NCBI GenBank assembly: GCA_028023455.1
Contig: JAQFVV010012416.1
Location: forward strand, 5,685,594 to 5,749,593
Reading direction: 5' to 3'
Origin: Epiperipatus broadwayi
Lineage: Eukaryota; Onychophora; Udeonychophora; Euonychophora; Peripatidae
DNA length: 64,000 nucleotides
In this document: positions 10,385-21,374 of the stretch, piece by piece
How positions within the stretch are numbered: position 1 is the first letter of the stretch
How the letters are laid out: each line of letters begins with the position of its first letter
Position numbers and translations under genes: made by a program
Notes under the pieces: generated by a model
The model's input: the letters and a program-made list of their open reading frames with translations, nothing else
Databases searched by the model: none
What the model was told of the DNA's origin: nothing

Positions 10385-11790
10385 GCAGAAAGAATTCACA
10401 GAATGCCACTATGCCCAGAGAAACCTGTTAGCCACTTTACCTTGCCTTTTAATTTCCTGTCCTAAGTTTATCCACATTCTGCTCCATCCCATTTCCACAA
10501 CATAATCTTTGTCAACTCCATGGCCTTTGTATCTAAATCTCTCTTATCTTTTCCATAACCCTGCATAAAAACCAATAACCTGCTTTCTGTATAATCACTT
10601 TGTTTGTATCTATTATTCCACAACTTCATTATTTGTACCCTTTTTGCTTTCGGGCATTTACATTCAATTAACAAATGCCTAATATTTTCTATGCTTTGCT
10701 TATACAACTTGCAGACTAAATCATCCACATTTTCCCATTTATGTGTATATTCTTTTGTTGCTAAAGATCCTGTTTGAGCCTTAAACAGTAAACTACTTTT
10801 TTTTGCTATTATTATAAATTAACTCGCACCCAATATTCCATTTACTTCTATATATATTTAAACTCTTTTTACTCTCCATACTAGTTCTCCATCTCTCTAG
10901 CTCCCTATTCTTTATTAATGTATCTATTCTTCTAGACCATTCCTTGCAACTATTACACTCAACAATTCATCCCATCTTTTGTATAAGTATACTGACATAA
11001 ATTCTTTATCCAAATCTTCTGCATACCATGCCATCTTTCTCACCCATCTTATTGCCTGCTCTTTACTCATAACCCAAATAAATACTATTTTGATTATTCT
11101 CTTATTATCCATAAACTGCAATCTACCAAACATTTTCATTTTGCTTTTTGCATCTCTCATATAAAAACTTGACCATCCTATCTCTCTTTAAATTGTCTCC
11201 TTTGTTTCTACACATCTGCATCTAATGCATGTCTTCCTACTTCTCTTTGTACTTTTTCTAAGTAATCTAACAACCCTTTACTACCACATAATGCATCATT
11301 ACCATATGTTAACCCTGCTACTTCCACTCCTTTCCATACAATTTTAACTACATCATATTTATTATATAAAAACACTGTTAATTTCTTTACCAGTCCCTTT
11401 TTTTTCTTTGCTTCATTTATCAATTTTTTCTCCCATTCAGCCAAGCAATTTATCTGATTACTTAAGACAATTCTCAAATAGTTATACCTATTTACCACAC
11501 TTTATATTCCACAATAAAAACTCTTTATCCTCCCTTTCTCCAGTATTTATCATCATTACTTTTGAATTTTCTTCACTAAATTCAATCCCCATCTCTTTAC
11601 CCATCCTTGTCCAAGTCTTCAGCATAACTTCCATATCTTTCCTAGTATCTGTGGACAAGAAAACATCATCAACAAATAAAAACATTCCATTATTCCAGTC
11701 TGCCATCTATTGTGAACTTGATTAATCAAAAAAAGAGTAGATGACAGGACTTATTAAATTTGTATCCAGTGCTGCTTTATTCATATTCCT
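10385..11790 (-). pseudogene. LINE, RT C-terminal half and 3' end (family L-A)
   Basis: Minus-strand, 5'-truncated, frameshifted non-LTR retrotransposon. From 5' to 3' of the element: 11706-11488 has FVDDVFLSTD, the reverse transcriptase catalytic A/F/Y-x-D-D box with both Asp present; 11498-11208 continues with NYLRIVLS (the 'YLG' motif region) and VEVAGLTYGNDAL; 11160-10924 is the connection region; 10728-10468 has CKLYKQSIENIRHLLIEC, a C-terminal zinc motif of the CxxC-H-C type whose second Cys is Tyr. The 3' part (10385-10500) recurs at 25735 and 22630, so this is a multicopy family. The frame changes at 11488-11498. It cannot encode a working enzyme. Confidence 0.8.
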
Positions 11791-12224
11791 AAAGTATTTT
11801 TTTTTTGGTTAATGGCTTTATTAAATTTTGAATCTAGGTTTAGTAAACCTAAAATTTTTGAAGCTAATGCATTTTTTCTCCAGAAACCACCATTTTGATA
11901 CTATTTTTTCTTTTTACTATCAATGTTACTAGATTGAAATTCAAAAACATCTTGATATTCTGCCAATTTTAATTATTATAATGTTCCATTAGTTTTATAT
12001 GAAACCTGCCAACAGTTGTTAAAAAATATGAGAATACCAAAATATACGGAGACTGAATCAGTGTCAGAAAATAAGTTAGTTTGGATTCCAAACAATTGAC
12101 ATATTTTTTAATTTCAGGCTAGTAGTTTAATACAAGAAAATGAAGTAAAACAAATGGATGCTGGTGAAAAGGTGCTTTAAATAAAAAAAAAATACCCAAA
12201 TGCACTAAATACAGATATACAGAT
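11791..12224. other. Non-coding DNA, nothing recognised
   Basis: No gene or recognised repeat. A T-run lies near 11796-11806. Confidence 0.4.
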
Positions 12225-12400
12225 ATAAATCTCCTCACTGATGAAGGCCACAAGACAAAAATTAGTTTGGAGATATGGATAGGACACCACTGGATAGGAA
12301 TTTATTGAGTACTAATGTTTGAGCATCACTAATTACTCAGCCTCACAATAGGTGGCAGAACTGAATGGAAGATTGAGTTAGAATCAAATGAGAAAATTCG
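12225..12400 (+). repeat. Foldback family F, diverged partial copy
   Basis: CTCCTCACTGATGAAGGCCA, GTTTGGAGATATGGATAGG and ACACCACTGGATAGGAATTT match the central insert of the family-F element at 46.0-46.4 kb and the copy at 16.6 kb. ACAATAGGTGGCAGA corresponds to its terminal GGTGGCAC box. Non-coding. Confidence 0.55.
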
Positions 12401-12639
12401 ATCATTTTTATTCTATTTATTATTATTTAAATATTTCTCATTTAGAATTCCATCATATTTAAAATTAATTTTGATGTACTATTCCTTTTTTTAAATCTTC
12501 ATTCTATTTTGCTCTGTAAATCATTACTATATTTCAAAATATAAAACATTTATTTACATACATTAGTGCAAGTTATAACATCTAAAAACTATTGCATAGT
12601 AAATCGTAAGATTTCGCACTATATGTTTGTAATTTAGAC

Positions 12640-12850
12640 TCGGTGAGTTAAATGTGAAGATATTTAAAGCTTCATGCTTTCAAACCTAAATACTTCAGAC
12701 TGGTTTAAATGCATAGAAAGACAAATAAAGAAAAGGGTGATGCCCTTTTCTTGTAAAATTCTCTGTCTTGCGTTTACGATTTGATTATTATTCAGACAGC
12801 CATCATAACATCTGATTGGCTATCAGATAGGTATTATAAGGTTTGCAGCC
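12640..12850 (+). repeat. 3'-end fragment of the RTE-like LINE
   Basis: GTGAGTTAAATGTGAAGATAT, AAAGCTTCATGCTTTCAAA and ACATCTGATTGGCTATCA match, in the same order, the sequence just after the RTE-like LINE at 34215-34440. It is a dispersed copy of that element's 3' end or of a repeat embedded there. No coding part is seen. Confidence 0.65.
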
Positions 12851-13285
12851 TTTCAATTTAATTTCAACATTTATTTTTGAAATATAGGATATTGAAAAAA
12901 GTGAACAGGATAAGTTGCATGAGAAGTGAGACGAGTGTAAAATAAGAAAAATGAAAGAGATAGGTTGTTGTTGTTTTTTTAAGTTTTTGTGGTAAAAATG
13001 AGTAGCTTACAGAAAAAATATTGTAACACATTGAACATTGTTTATTGAAATAGGATATTAAAACAAACATTTCTGTACTGATGCAATCATTGGATAATTG
13101 TAAATTATAAAGGTTAATAAATGGAATGAAGCAGATTGGTTTACATAGAATGAAATTGTTTTGTAGAAAGGAGTGTTTGGCTTGGCTAATTGGTTTCTGA
13201 GCATATGACATAGTATCTACAGAAAATTCTAACATTATTTAAAGAAAATTTGTTCTATATTATTTCACATCAGATTTGAAAGGGT
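12851..13285. other. Non-coding DNA; minus-strand ORF not believed
   Basis: The minus-strand frame 12864-13235 (123 codons) is Phe/Leu/Ser-rich with no domain. It begins beside repeats and lacks any homologue that I recognise. Treated as chance. Confidence 0.45.
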
Positions 13286-13410
13286 TACCACGGTAGCAAA
13301 ACTATAGCTTTATTGCTCAGGAATTTGGAAAAAGTTTGAATGCCAGAAGGACAGAATTGAATGTTATCTGAAGACCTCCAGTCCTGCCATTCTATTACTG
13401 CATTAAACCA
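13286..13410 (-). repeat. SINE-like family G, copy 1
   Basis: Shares TTTATTGCTCAGGAATTTGG ... GACCTCCAGTCCTGCCATTC-TATTACTGCAT with 31720-31830 and 58010-58125. On the minus strand the start (TGCAGTAATAGAATGGCAGG) resembles an A-box region. Three dispersed, diverged copies of the same length suggest a SINE. Confidence 0.5.
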
Positions 13411-13793
13411 AACATTATTCTAGAAATCTTGTATTTTGCCAATATTTCTTTATGATTACAGCATTTATATCATAAAAATAGAATCAGAGTACTTATAGTC
13501 TGGCAGTGATGAAAATCATTATGAAACACATTTACGATCTTCTAAAAACCAAATGAATTAAATTTTTTAAGTGAATATTAGAGAATATTCAATCATGAGA
13601 ATATTGTTAGTCAAAATGTTGATTTAACTGCTAATTTTGCGATTTTAAGTATGCTGCAATGTCATGAAAGAATGCTGGCATGAGTAATCGATGATGAAAG
13701 AATGTTGGCATGAGTAATCAATCATCTGGTGAAAGTAAGATATACACATGATTTACTTTCCAGCTTTAAATCATGCCAAGTGAATTTTTTGAA

Positions 13794-13906
13794 TGACTTT
13801 TTTTTTTCATGTGTCAAAGCATCAGCTGGGAAATGAACCTGCAAACCCGGGACAACTGCTTATAAGGCAGCTGTGCTGACCATTTGACCACCAATGCTTG
13901 ACTTTT
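13794..13906 (-). mobile_element. Short tRNA-like SINE
   Basis: On the minus strand 13897-13819 is tRNA-like: GCATTGG... start, anticodon arm CTGCCTTATAAGCAG, B-box-like GCAGGTTCATTTCC, and end GATGC. It is enclosed by GTCAA and TTTGAC, then CACATG and a run of A (T-run 13799-13808 on the plus strand). It has about eight extra bases in the variable region compared with the Gly-type copies. TGACTTTT occurs at both edges, but one copy overlaps the conserved head, so the duplication is uncertain. Confidence 0.7.
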
Positions 13907-14394
13907 ATCCAACAAAATGATTAAAATTTGAAAACTGCCACTACTGAGGATGATGCAGTTCACTACTTTTAAAAAATGGTCATAGGCTGGAATGCAAGAA
14001 GTTTGTGCATGTAGCAGGTCACCCTGAGAAAATGCAAAATCCTACAAAAGTGGCATCTTGCAAGCTGCTGAACATGAATATTTCCGTATAAATCATAGCT
14101 ACATTTTCATTTGCATTTTTCAAAATGTAAAATACTTTAGTTAGCCCTAATGATTGTATATTGCTAAAAGTTTAGTTATGGCAACATAATTTCTGGCAAA
14201 ATAATGTAAATATATGTTCGGTTATTCCCAGTAAATAAAGTTATAAATCGCCATTTTGTACTAAATAAAGTTACTTGTCATCATTTGTTAAAATTGATGG
14301 ATTAAGTTTGTCAGAAGATCCCATGCAGACATTATTTTAAAAGATTGCAAATTAAAAAATTATCATCTGACTAATGTGACATTTGACCCTGAAC
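13907..14394. other. Non-coding DNA, nothing recognised
   Basis: No coding or repeat signature recognised. Confidence 0.4.
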
Positions 14395-14610
14395 TAATAC
14401 ATAAATCTCCTTATTAATAATAATGTGAAAGGCTGAAATCGTTGTCAGATGCGCCTTAAAAATGCTTATATGACAGCTAATCAGATGTAATAATGACTGC
14501 ACAGGGAACTCTCAAGTCAAAACCCAAGGCAAAGATTTTATGAGAAAAAGATGGTTCCATCTTCTTCTCTACTTAAATTTATTTGAAACTAAAGTTTTCT
14601 TTAAACCTAT
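14395..14610 (-). repeat. 3'-end fragment of the RTE-like LINE (inverse)
   Basis: The reverse complement contains GCAGTCATTATTACATCTGA, ATAAGCATTTTTAAG and TTTCACATTATTAT in the same order as 34370-34480. It is an inverted dispersed copy of the 3' region of the RTE-like LINE. Confidence 0.75.
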
Positions 14611-15151
14611 TCCATTAAAATCTCTCAACAAAAGAAAAGCTTCATGAACTATTAAAATAAATATTATTAAATATGAGCTAAAACAGTTTTAAAATAGTTT
14701 GCAGTAAAGTCAAGACTTTTTCAACGCCTCTCATAAAGAAATGGTGAAGCGGAAATCAGAATAGACAACACTTATCAATTGCCAGGCTGTAAAAACGTAA
14801 CAGTTTTATCTTAATTTTCCTATTAGGTAAGATAATTAAATACCCTTTTACTGACCAAAATTGATGGTTAGATGAGCTGATTCAGCTATCTAAAAATAAA
14901 ATCCTAAATTTGATTAAAGTATGAAAAAAATTATAAGTTTTACTGCTTTCAAAATCAAACCCAAGTTACAAGAATTTTCTATAAAGTCTATATCAACAGA
15001 CCCATACAAACGTGTCTAAAATGACATTCAAATGGTCAATAGAAATTCATTTTATTTGGTACATTTAACAGATGTTATATTCAAAAATACATTATAACTT
15101 TAAAATTTCCATTGATAGTTTATATTTATTAATATTTAAATAAAAATATAT
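14611..15151. other. Non-coding DNA, nothing recognised
   Basis: AT-rich; no gene or repeat identified. Confidence 0.4.
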
Positions 15152-15354
15152 TGCCTATTCTGAACTTAATGTAATTAGAAGGGATTTGAGCTCAGACTTT
15201 CACTCCCTATAGCTATCCCCTCCATCTTATACAACTGATACACAGAATGACATACATGTGAAAAAGATAAATAATCTCCATTATATGTAATTCATGCTGA
15301 AGCAGCACTCAACAATTGATTCTGATCATCATCTCCCATATATATATATATATA

Positions 15355-15500
15355 TAAAATTAAGAGCGTGCTAATAGCTCTAAACAAGCTTTTTTTTTTA
15401 TTTATGATAAATGCTACTACAAGAGAAGGCATTCAAATCATTTTTATCTTGGATTGTCCCCATCCCCAGACCGGTTTTGACCTATGGGTCTCTTCAGTGA
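15355..15500 (-). repeat. Repeat family D, copy 4 (truncated, inserted)
   Basis: GTGCTAATAGCTCTAAACAAGC, ATTTATGATAAATGCTACTA, CCCCAGACCGGTTTTGA and TCTCTTCAGTGAG match the family-D copies at 6.2-7.1 kb. It lies inside the left arm of foldback element P and ends where the perfect palindrome begins. Confidence 0.75.
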
Positions 15501-15544
15501 GAATATGTGATATCTTATATATATATATAAGATATCACATATTC
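15501..15544. repeat. Perfect 44 bp palindrome
   Basis: The sequence from GAATATGTGATATC to its mirror GATATCACATATTC is identical to its own reverse complement, centred on an (AT)n core. It marks the junction between the inserted family-D fragment and the resumed foldback arm. Confidence 0.95.
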
Positions 15545-16108
15545 AAACTTTAATGAACAGGCTTAAATGTTCTCCACCTTCCAACTCTTCAGCCATCCAT
15601 ATCACTGAAAATCTGATAATGGAATGCTCAAAGCCCTTGTTGATGCCAATCTTATTGTCATATCCATGTTGATTTTAGATCATATAGGACCTTAATATGT
15701 CCACTTCAATACATAGAAGAGGAATGAGCAGAATATAGGCTGAATATGTACAAGTATATTGTCTATATTGAACTTAATGTAATAAGAAGAGATTTGAACT
15801 TGGACTTTTAAGCTTTCATCATCAGATTTTCAATGATATGGATGCCTGAACAGTTGGAGATGGGAAGATTGAAACATATCCATTTAACATTTGAAGATTT
15901 GCTATCTTAATATAAATTGAGCACTGATTTTATATATGTATGCGAGATGATGATGTGGACCAACTGATGAGTGCTGGTTCAGCATGAAATTTATCTATTG
16001 GAGATCATTTCTCTTTTTCACATGTATGTGGACATGTGTATCAGTTGTGTAAGATGGAGTGGATATCTGTAGGGATTTTGAAAGTCTGAGTTCATATCTC
16101 TTCTAATT

Positions 16109-16589
16109 ATAATATTTATTGTAAAAGCAATCCTAACATTAACTATTTAGTTCAAAAATACTTATAGTAATAACGGTTTGAAAGTGTAATCAGGGAAGTG
16201 TTATCAAGTCCAATTTTTTTAAAGTCTCAGGTGTAAATGGTCAAAAATTTTACAAGTACCATTTTGTATTTTTATTTTAAAATGGAATGCTATTTGACAA
16301 TCTCTTGCCCCCATTTCATCTGATGTAATTTTATAAAAAACTTATTAAGAATTCTTCTTCTATACAATGCAGTGATTTTTCCGATGCCCACAGAGCTAGC
16401 CATATATTTTCCTCAAACATTTAACAATTTGATTATCAATCAAATATTACATGACTCTATCATATGATTTCAACTCAGTCATTGCTATTTTAGCAGTATA
16501 ATATTTTCTCCACACTTGTATGTCATTTACTGCAAGATTTAGTCAATAATATATTCCAAATGATAGTGCATAATAAAGCCCTATCGAGT
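16109..16589. other. Non-coding DNA, nothing recognised
   Basis: No recognisable feature. Confidence 0.4.
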
Positions 16590-16935
16590 ATTGTCCTATA
16601 TAATATCCTCACAAGAACCATTAGATCACAAAGGTCCAAGTGCACTGTTTCAAGATCCAAAGCTTCCCACTGATGAAAGCCATGCACTTGAAACTCTGGA
16701 GATATTGATTAAACAACACTGATTGAGGTTTATTAATTATTGGTATCTCACATCTATTAGTTATTAAAGGAGGCATAAAAATTATTATTATTACAAGCCA
16801 GAAACTAGTCTGGGGATATTGGATGAGTAGGCACTAGATAGGGATTTTATGCATGCCTTCTGGCATCCATTGATTGCTCTTGTTAGCACAAGATGGCACT
16901 ACTATATGGAGAGTTTTGCTTTGTTTTGAATTGTT
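16590..16935 (+). repeat. Foldback family F, two partial copies
   Basis: 16640-16760 has CACTGATGAAAGCCATGCAC and CTGGAGATATTG. 16795-16925 has AAACTAGTCTGGGGATATTG, CATCCATTGATTGCTCTTG and GCACAAGATGGCACTACTAT. These match the centre and right end of the complete element at 46039-46356. The left arm is missing, so neither copy can form the full hairpin. Confidence 0.65.
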
Positions 16936-17234
16936 TAATAAAAAATAACATCTAAATCTTTATGGTAATGTTTCCATGGGTCCTTTCTGAGGTTAATATG
17001 TAGATTAAAATGCTAATTAATGATGCCAAGCTTGAAATCTTTTGACATAAGATTATAAAGTATTGTGATTATCAAAATTAACAATAGCTTTATACAATTT
17101 GTTACTATTACGAACAGAATATTAGTGGTAACAGTAGAAGAATCTCAAGAATATTTCACTAGAAGCACTTTAATCATTAGATCCTATCATATAGAACTCT
17201 GGGCTAAAAGTAATAAATAGGATATTAGTTATTT

Positions 17235-17560
17235 TTACTAGTCATTCTTTAGACTAGAGATTATCCAATAATGAATAATATTTCTGTAATGTTATTTTCA
17301 CTACATCACTCTCACACAAGAATAGGGACTGGTTTTTATCCACTTTTAGCACCTTGTGGAGGGAAATAATCATAAACATATGACGATAGACATGCGGAAA
17401 AAATCTATGTTCTCCAAGAAGCACATCAGCTCTCATCAGTTGGCCCAGAGAACAATCTCTTACACACATCTTTATCATTGTTCAATATATATATATATAT
17501 AAAATTACTACAGTTTTATTGATGTGCTAACCATGTTGCCTCACAACTTTGACACAAATT
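17235..17560 (+). repeat. Tandem dimer T1, unit 1
   Basis: Repeats at 17588-17930 with an offset of about 351 bp. Shared phrases are TTAGACTAGAGATTATCCAA, TGAATAATATTTCTGTA, CATCAGTTGGCCCAGA and the (AT)n then AAATTACTACAGTTT end. The 'CAGTTGG' domain lies at 17421-17462. The minus-strand frame 17254-17478 is not conserved between units. Confidence 0.8.
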
Positions 17561-17587
17561 TACTTAATGAAAGTATACTAATAGATT

Positions 17588-17930
17588 TTATTAGTCATTG
17601 GTTAGACTAGAGATTATCCAATAATGAATAATATTTCTGTAGTGTTATTTTCACTACACTATTGTTATGCAATGTAGCGGCTGGTTTCTATCTGCTTTTA
17701 ACATCTTGTAGAAGGATGAAATCATAAATATATGACCAAAGAAAGATAAGTAGAAAAGATATATGATTTCCAAGATTCATTCACATTTCCTACTGAATCA
17801 GCATTCATCAGTTGGCCCAGACCACAATCTCTTACACATATTTTTATCATTATTCAATATATATATATATAGTAAATTACTACAGTTTAATTGATAAATG
17901 ACAAACGTGCTGCCCTCATATTTAATAAAT
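17588..17930 (+). repeat. Tandem dimer T1, unit 2
   Basis: Second, diverged unit of the direct repeat. It retains the 'CAGTTGG' domain at 17791-17835 and the (AT)n end near 17861-17871. Divergence from unit 1 includes several indels, so the duplication is not recent. Confidence 0.8.
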
Positions 17931-19877
17931 AGTATGTTTTATTGCATAATTGTGGTACTCTGATGTCCAAATAATATCACTTTTAATCATCACACTTGTT
18001 TTTCAAGAGAGCATTTACTATATGTAATATTAGTAAATTATAATCGTTGGTTTGCATAGATGTAAATAAAGAGTCATGACAAATAGTTTCACTTATTAAA
18101 AAACTACATCTGTGTGAGAAATTCATTTCTTCACAGTTATAGTGCCAAGAGTTTTTTAATATAAACAAATTTGTTTAAAAGTGTGTTGGCTGCACATTCC
18201 AAGCAGAGAAGAAAGCTCTTTTCTATGATATTTGTATTAATTATTCCACTCTAATTACCGAAGTGAAAATATATAGCCAATTATATTCAGTAAATTAAAT
18301 GAGGGGGAAGAGTAAAAAGTGTTCGCAACGATTTTTATTTAACTTATATATAACAGTATATTTTCCTGTATTATAAAGATTATTAGAAGAGGAAAAATGA
18401 TAAATATATATATTACTCATATTATTTCTATCAAAAGTAAGATATATGCATAACTTTATAGAAATTATTAAATTTATTTGCTAATCACAGACAATTTTAC
18501 AAAATTGTAGGTATGTTAAATTCGATGATGAAGACGAGTTAAGGTTACTAAGTAACTGACACTACGATCACATGATAACACTTGATCATTGTTGGTGATA
18601 CTTAGGCTTGATTGCCTCTCCATTAGTTTAAAGCTATAAACTTTATGGCCCTTTATAAATACACTAAGATATAATTAAATGCTAGTTCCGCTTTTAATTA
18701 AAGTAATAAATAAATAAAAGTACATAGTGTATTCAACAGAAATAGAAATTAGAGTATATTATTGGATATCTAATTATTAAAGAGGGGGAGGGGAGAGTCT
18801 CGTTAAATTATGCGCGTTGAAGTAGTGAAAATTAGCACCTGCTATTACTGGTTTGAATGGCAGTAGAGAAGATAAGACATGGATAATCATGTAAAACGCA
18901 AGAGATATTGTCACATTATTAATTCTGAATTTATGACGATGAAAATTAAGACAATTTGGCTGACACTTCATTGACAAAAAATGGCAAGAATGCTTTACAC
19001 ATCATCTGAAAAAAAAAAAAAACTCTCTCCGAAGACATTATTCTACATTTAGAGATATAAAAAAATTAAAAATGATAAAATAAAATAAAAAAAATTTTTT
19101 TAATAGTAGTAAGAAATGACAATTCTAAAGCAAAGGTCAAGATATACTACGTTATGACAACGGATATACACTGGAACTAAAGTGTCTAAAATATAACTTT
19201 TATCATTTTAATGATAAAAACTGATTACATATCAAAATACTGAATAAAATCTTAAATTAAATATGTAAAATAATATGTATTCTAAAACACTTTGATTTGT
19301 TTTTTAATTGCGAACCTTGAACTATTTTAGTAAATCATAAAACGGAAATTAAACATAACCCATTATATGATTTTTATTTATAATAAATAAATAATACCAA
19401 AATACATTATTTAACTAGCAAATATATTATTTTAATATAAAAATACTTATTTTAGCAAATTGTTGTAATGCCCTGTTACTAACGTTCATACATTTATATT
19501 AAATTGATAGTGATAATATGATATCGAAAGAAGCTTTTTTGCATTAAAATAATATATGTTTATTGTTTAATAACATTTATATATTTAAATAAATTATTAA
19601 ATGAAAATTGTTTTGAATAAGGATGATATTAACGTGAGGGAATTTCATTTTATCATACACATTGATCTATGGTGATCCTGTTTTGGACTGAGCTCATATA
19701 AAATTTGTGATAGAATAAAATACAATTAATCAAAAAAGACAAATTGTTATTTTGATTTACTATTTAAATTATTGCCATGTTTTTTTAAACAATAAAAAAA
19801 GTATATATTGTATTTTAATGTTTTTGTCATTAATAAAATAAACTTATATAGTAGACAGAAAGTATTTCTACGTATAC
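17931..19877. other. Long AT-rich stretch, nothing recognised
   Basis: About 1.9 kb with no recognisable gene. It has a GA-rich patch at 18780-18796 and A-runs near 19008-19022. The minus-strand frames at 17983-18168 and 18777-18977 show no domain. Confidence 0.45.
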
Positions 19878-20380
19878 AAAAGCATAGATAATTTAAACAG
19901 AAGGAATTTACACTCTAAGCACATGCATTCCAATATTGTTATAATAGTTCAATGATGACTTGCTGAGTATTGAGGAAACTCTCAAACCAAAGCACAAGAT
20001 AGAAACTTTTGAAAATATAAGAATTGCCATCTTATCTTTTGCACCTAAATTCAGTTATAAAGACCAATTTAAAGTGTTTTGGTTTAAGAGTGTGAAGATA
20101 TTTCTTAATTCACTTTATATCCATTAATTTCTTTCTATATATTAATGCTTGTGAAATTTTTCAATTTACTAAGATGCTTTAGATTGGCCTATATAACTGA
20201 ATTTAGATACAAAAGATAAGATGATCATTCTTATCTTTTCAAAAGTCTCTATCTTGAGCTTTGGTTTGAGAGTATTCTCAGCACTTGACAAGATATTGTT
20301 GAACTATTATAACAATGTTACAGTGCATGTGCTTAGATGTAAATATCTTCTGTTTAAATTACATATGATCTCTATGCTAG
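19878..20380. mobile_element. Foldback (MITE-like) element, ~500 bp
   Basis: The left arm (19878-~20075) and right arm (~20180-20380) are imperfect reverse complements. Examples: ACTCTAAGCACATGCATT versus GTGCATGTGCTTAGATG; AACTCTCAAACCAAAGC versus GCTTTGGTTTGAGAGTA; GCCATCTTATCTTTTG versus AAAAGATAAGATGATCA. The ~100 bp loop is unique. The plus-strand frame at 20221-20451 lies in the right arm and has no meaning as a protein. Confidence 0.8.
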
Positions 20381-20469
20381 TAAATAAAATTGAATATAAA
20401 AACATAGGTACTAAAATTAATATGTGTTTATATTTTTGGAAAAGGGATTGAGAGACCTATTCTAGATAT

Positions 20470-20570
20470 TCAAAAAAATTCATATCTGAAAAGGGTCTGG
20501 AATCGGGATTTCAGATTAACAATGTTTTACCTGTGCAGTAATCAGATGATCTATCATTGTTCTATTTTAT
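20470..20570 (-). repeat. Possible tRNA-derived SINE head
   Basis: On the minus strand AATGATAGATCATCTGATTA is followed by CTGAAATCCCGATTCCAG, an A-box then B-box type order. Weak, with no second copy found in this window. Confidence 0.35.
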
Positions 20571-21186
20571 GAAATATTTTATATTTTGTTACTACAATTT
20601 CACCATTTTATTTTTAATCACTATTACACAATTCAGTTGTAACACTTCACAGAAATTTTGATAAGGTTTCATTTGCTTTTCTGCAATTTATGGAATAACT
20701 ATTTTCTGAGTAACAATAATTTCATTCATTAAAATGGTAACAAGATGCTTTCCATTCATTTATGATAGTTTATTCTCTTGGTTTCACTTGTTTCTGCTTC
20801 ACAATTATTAGACTTTCATTTTTATAAGAAGTGAAATCCTAAATAACTACAATTACATTTTTAAAAAAAAAATTTAATCATGAGCAACTTGGTGCAAAAA
20901 GTGACGAGAAGTAATTGTAACAAGTCTTTATGATCCGTTAAAATATCCTGGCAAAATTTATAAAACATCAAAAAATATGGAGGCTGGTGTTTATATTGTC
21001 ACTAACTGATTACTAGAAGATTGATTTTTATTTTTTAAAAAGTATCTTATGACTTCCTTTTATTTTTTTATTAATACTATTTATATATATACAATCACTA
21101 TCAAGTTTTTCGGTACTTCTTTTTCTATATAATATCAACTTTTCTTCCTATTTATTATAAATTTATTTAACGCACATTGATTATGT
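20571..21186. other. Non-coding DNA, nothing recognised
   Basis: AT-rich; no gene or repeat recognised. Confidence 0.4.
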
Positions 21187-21374
21187 AAGTAATATTTACT
21201 AAGGCAATAAATCTTTAAGTATGTGCGCTTGAAAATGTGAAAGTAGAGACCTCTACAGGTCTTAACCACAAGCTTATGCTTTGGAAGAAAAGAGGGGAAC
21301 CTTATTTACTTCAACCTACTTTCTATATAAATAGGTGAAGCGTGAAGCTATTCAATACTTAGTAAATATTACTT
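21187..21374. mobile_element. 188 bp MITE with 17 bp perfect terminal inverted repeats
   Basis: AAGTAATATTTACTAAG (21187-21203) is the exact reverse complement of CTTAGTAAATATTACTT (21358-21374). Internal GACCTCTACAGGTCTT is itself a near-palindrome. The left half (GCAATAAATCTTTAAG, GACCTCTACAGGTCTTAACC, ACAAGCTTATGCTTTGGAA) recurs inverted at 42695-42822. Size and structure fit a non-autonomous DNA transposon. Confidence 0.8.

Larger units (their letters stand above)
15152..16108. mobile_element. Foldback element P, copy 1 (interrupted)
   Basis: Layout: a lead segment R (15152-15201, ...GAACTTAATGTAATTAGAAG...CAGACTTTC), a left arm, a second R (15758-15808), and a right arm that is the reverse complement of the left arm, ending at 16108. 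Matching arm phrases include TAATTAGAAGGGATTTGAGC at the left and GAGTTCATATCTCTTCTAATTA at the right, and the 'CAGTTGG' domain on each arm. The left arm is split by a family-D fragment and a 44 bp palindrome. The same R-arm-R-inverted-arm plan occurs at 43361-44342. No coding capacity. Confidence 0.75.

Noticed and set aside
11408-11725. Plus-strand 105-codon frame
   Set aside because: Antisense shadow of the minus-strand LINE reverse transcriptase with its FVDD box.
12864-13235. Minus-strand 123-codon frame
   Set aside because: Phe/Leu-rich low-complexity frame with no domain in a repeat-filled stretch.
17235-17930. CRISPR-like array from repeated units
   Set aside because: Only two ~340 bp units with no short regular spacers; the genome is animal-like.
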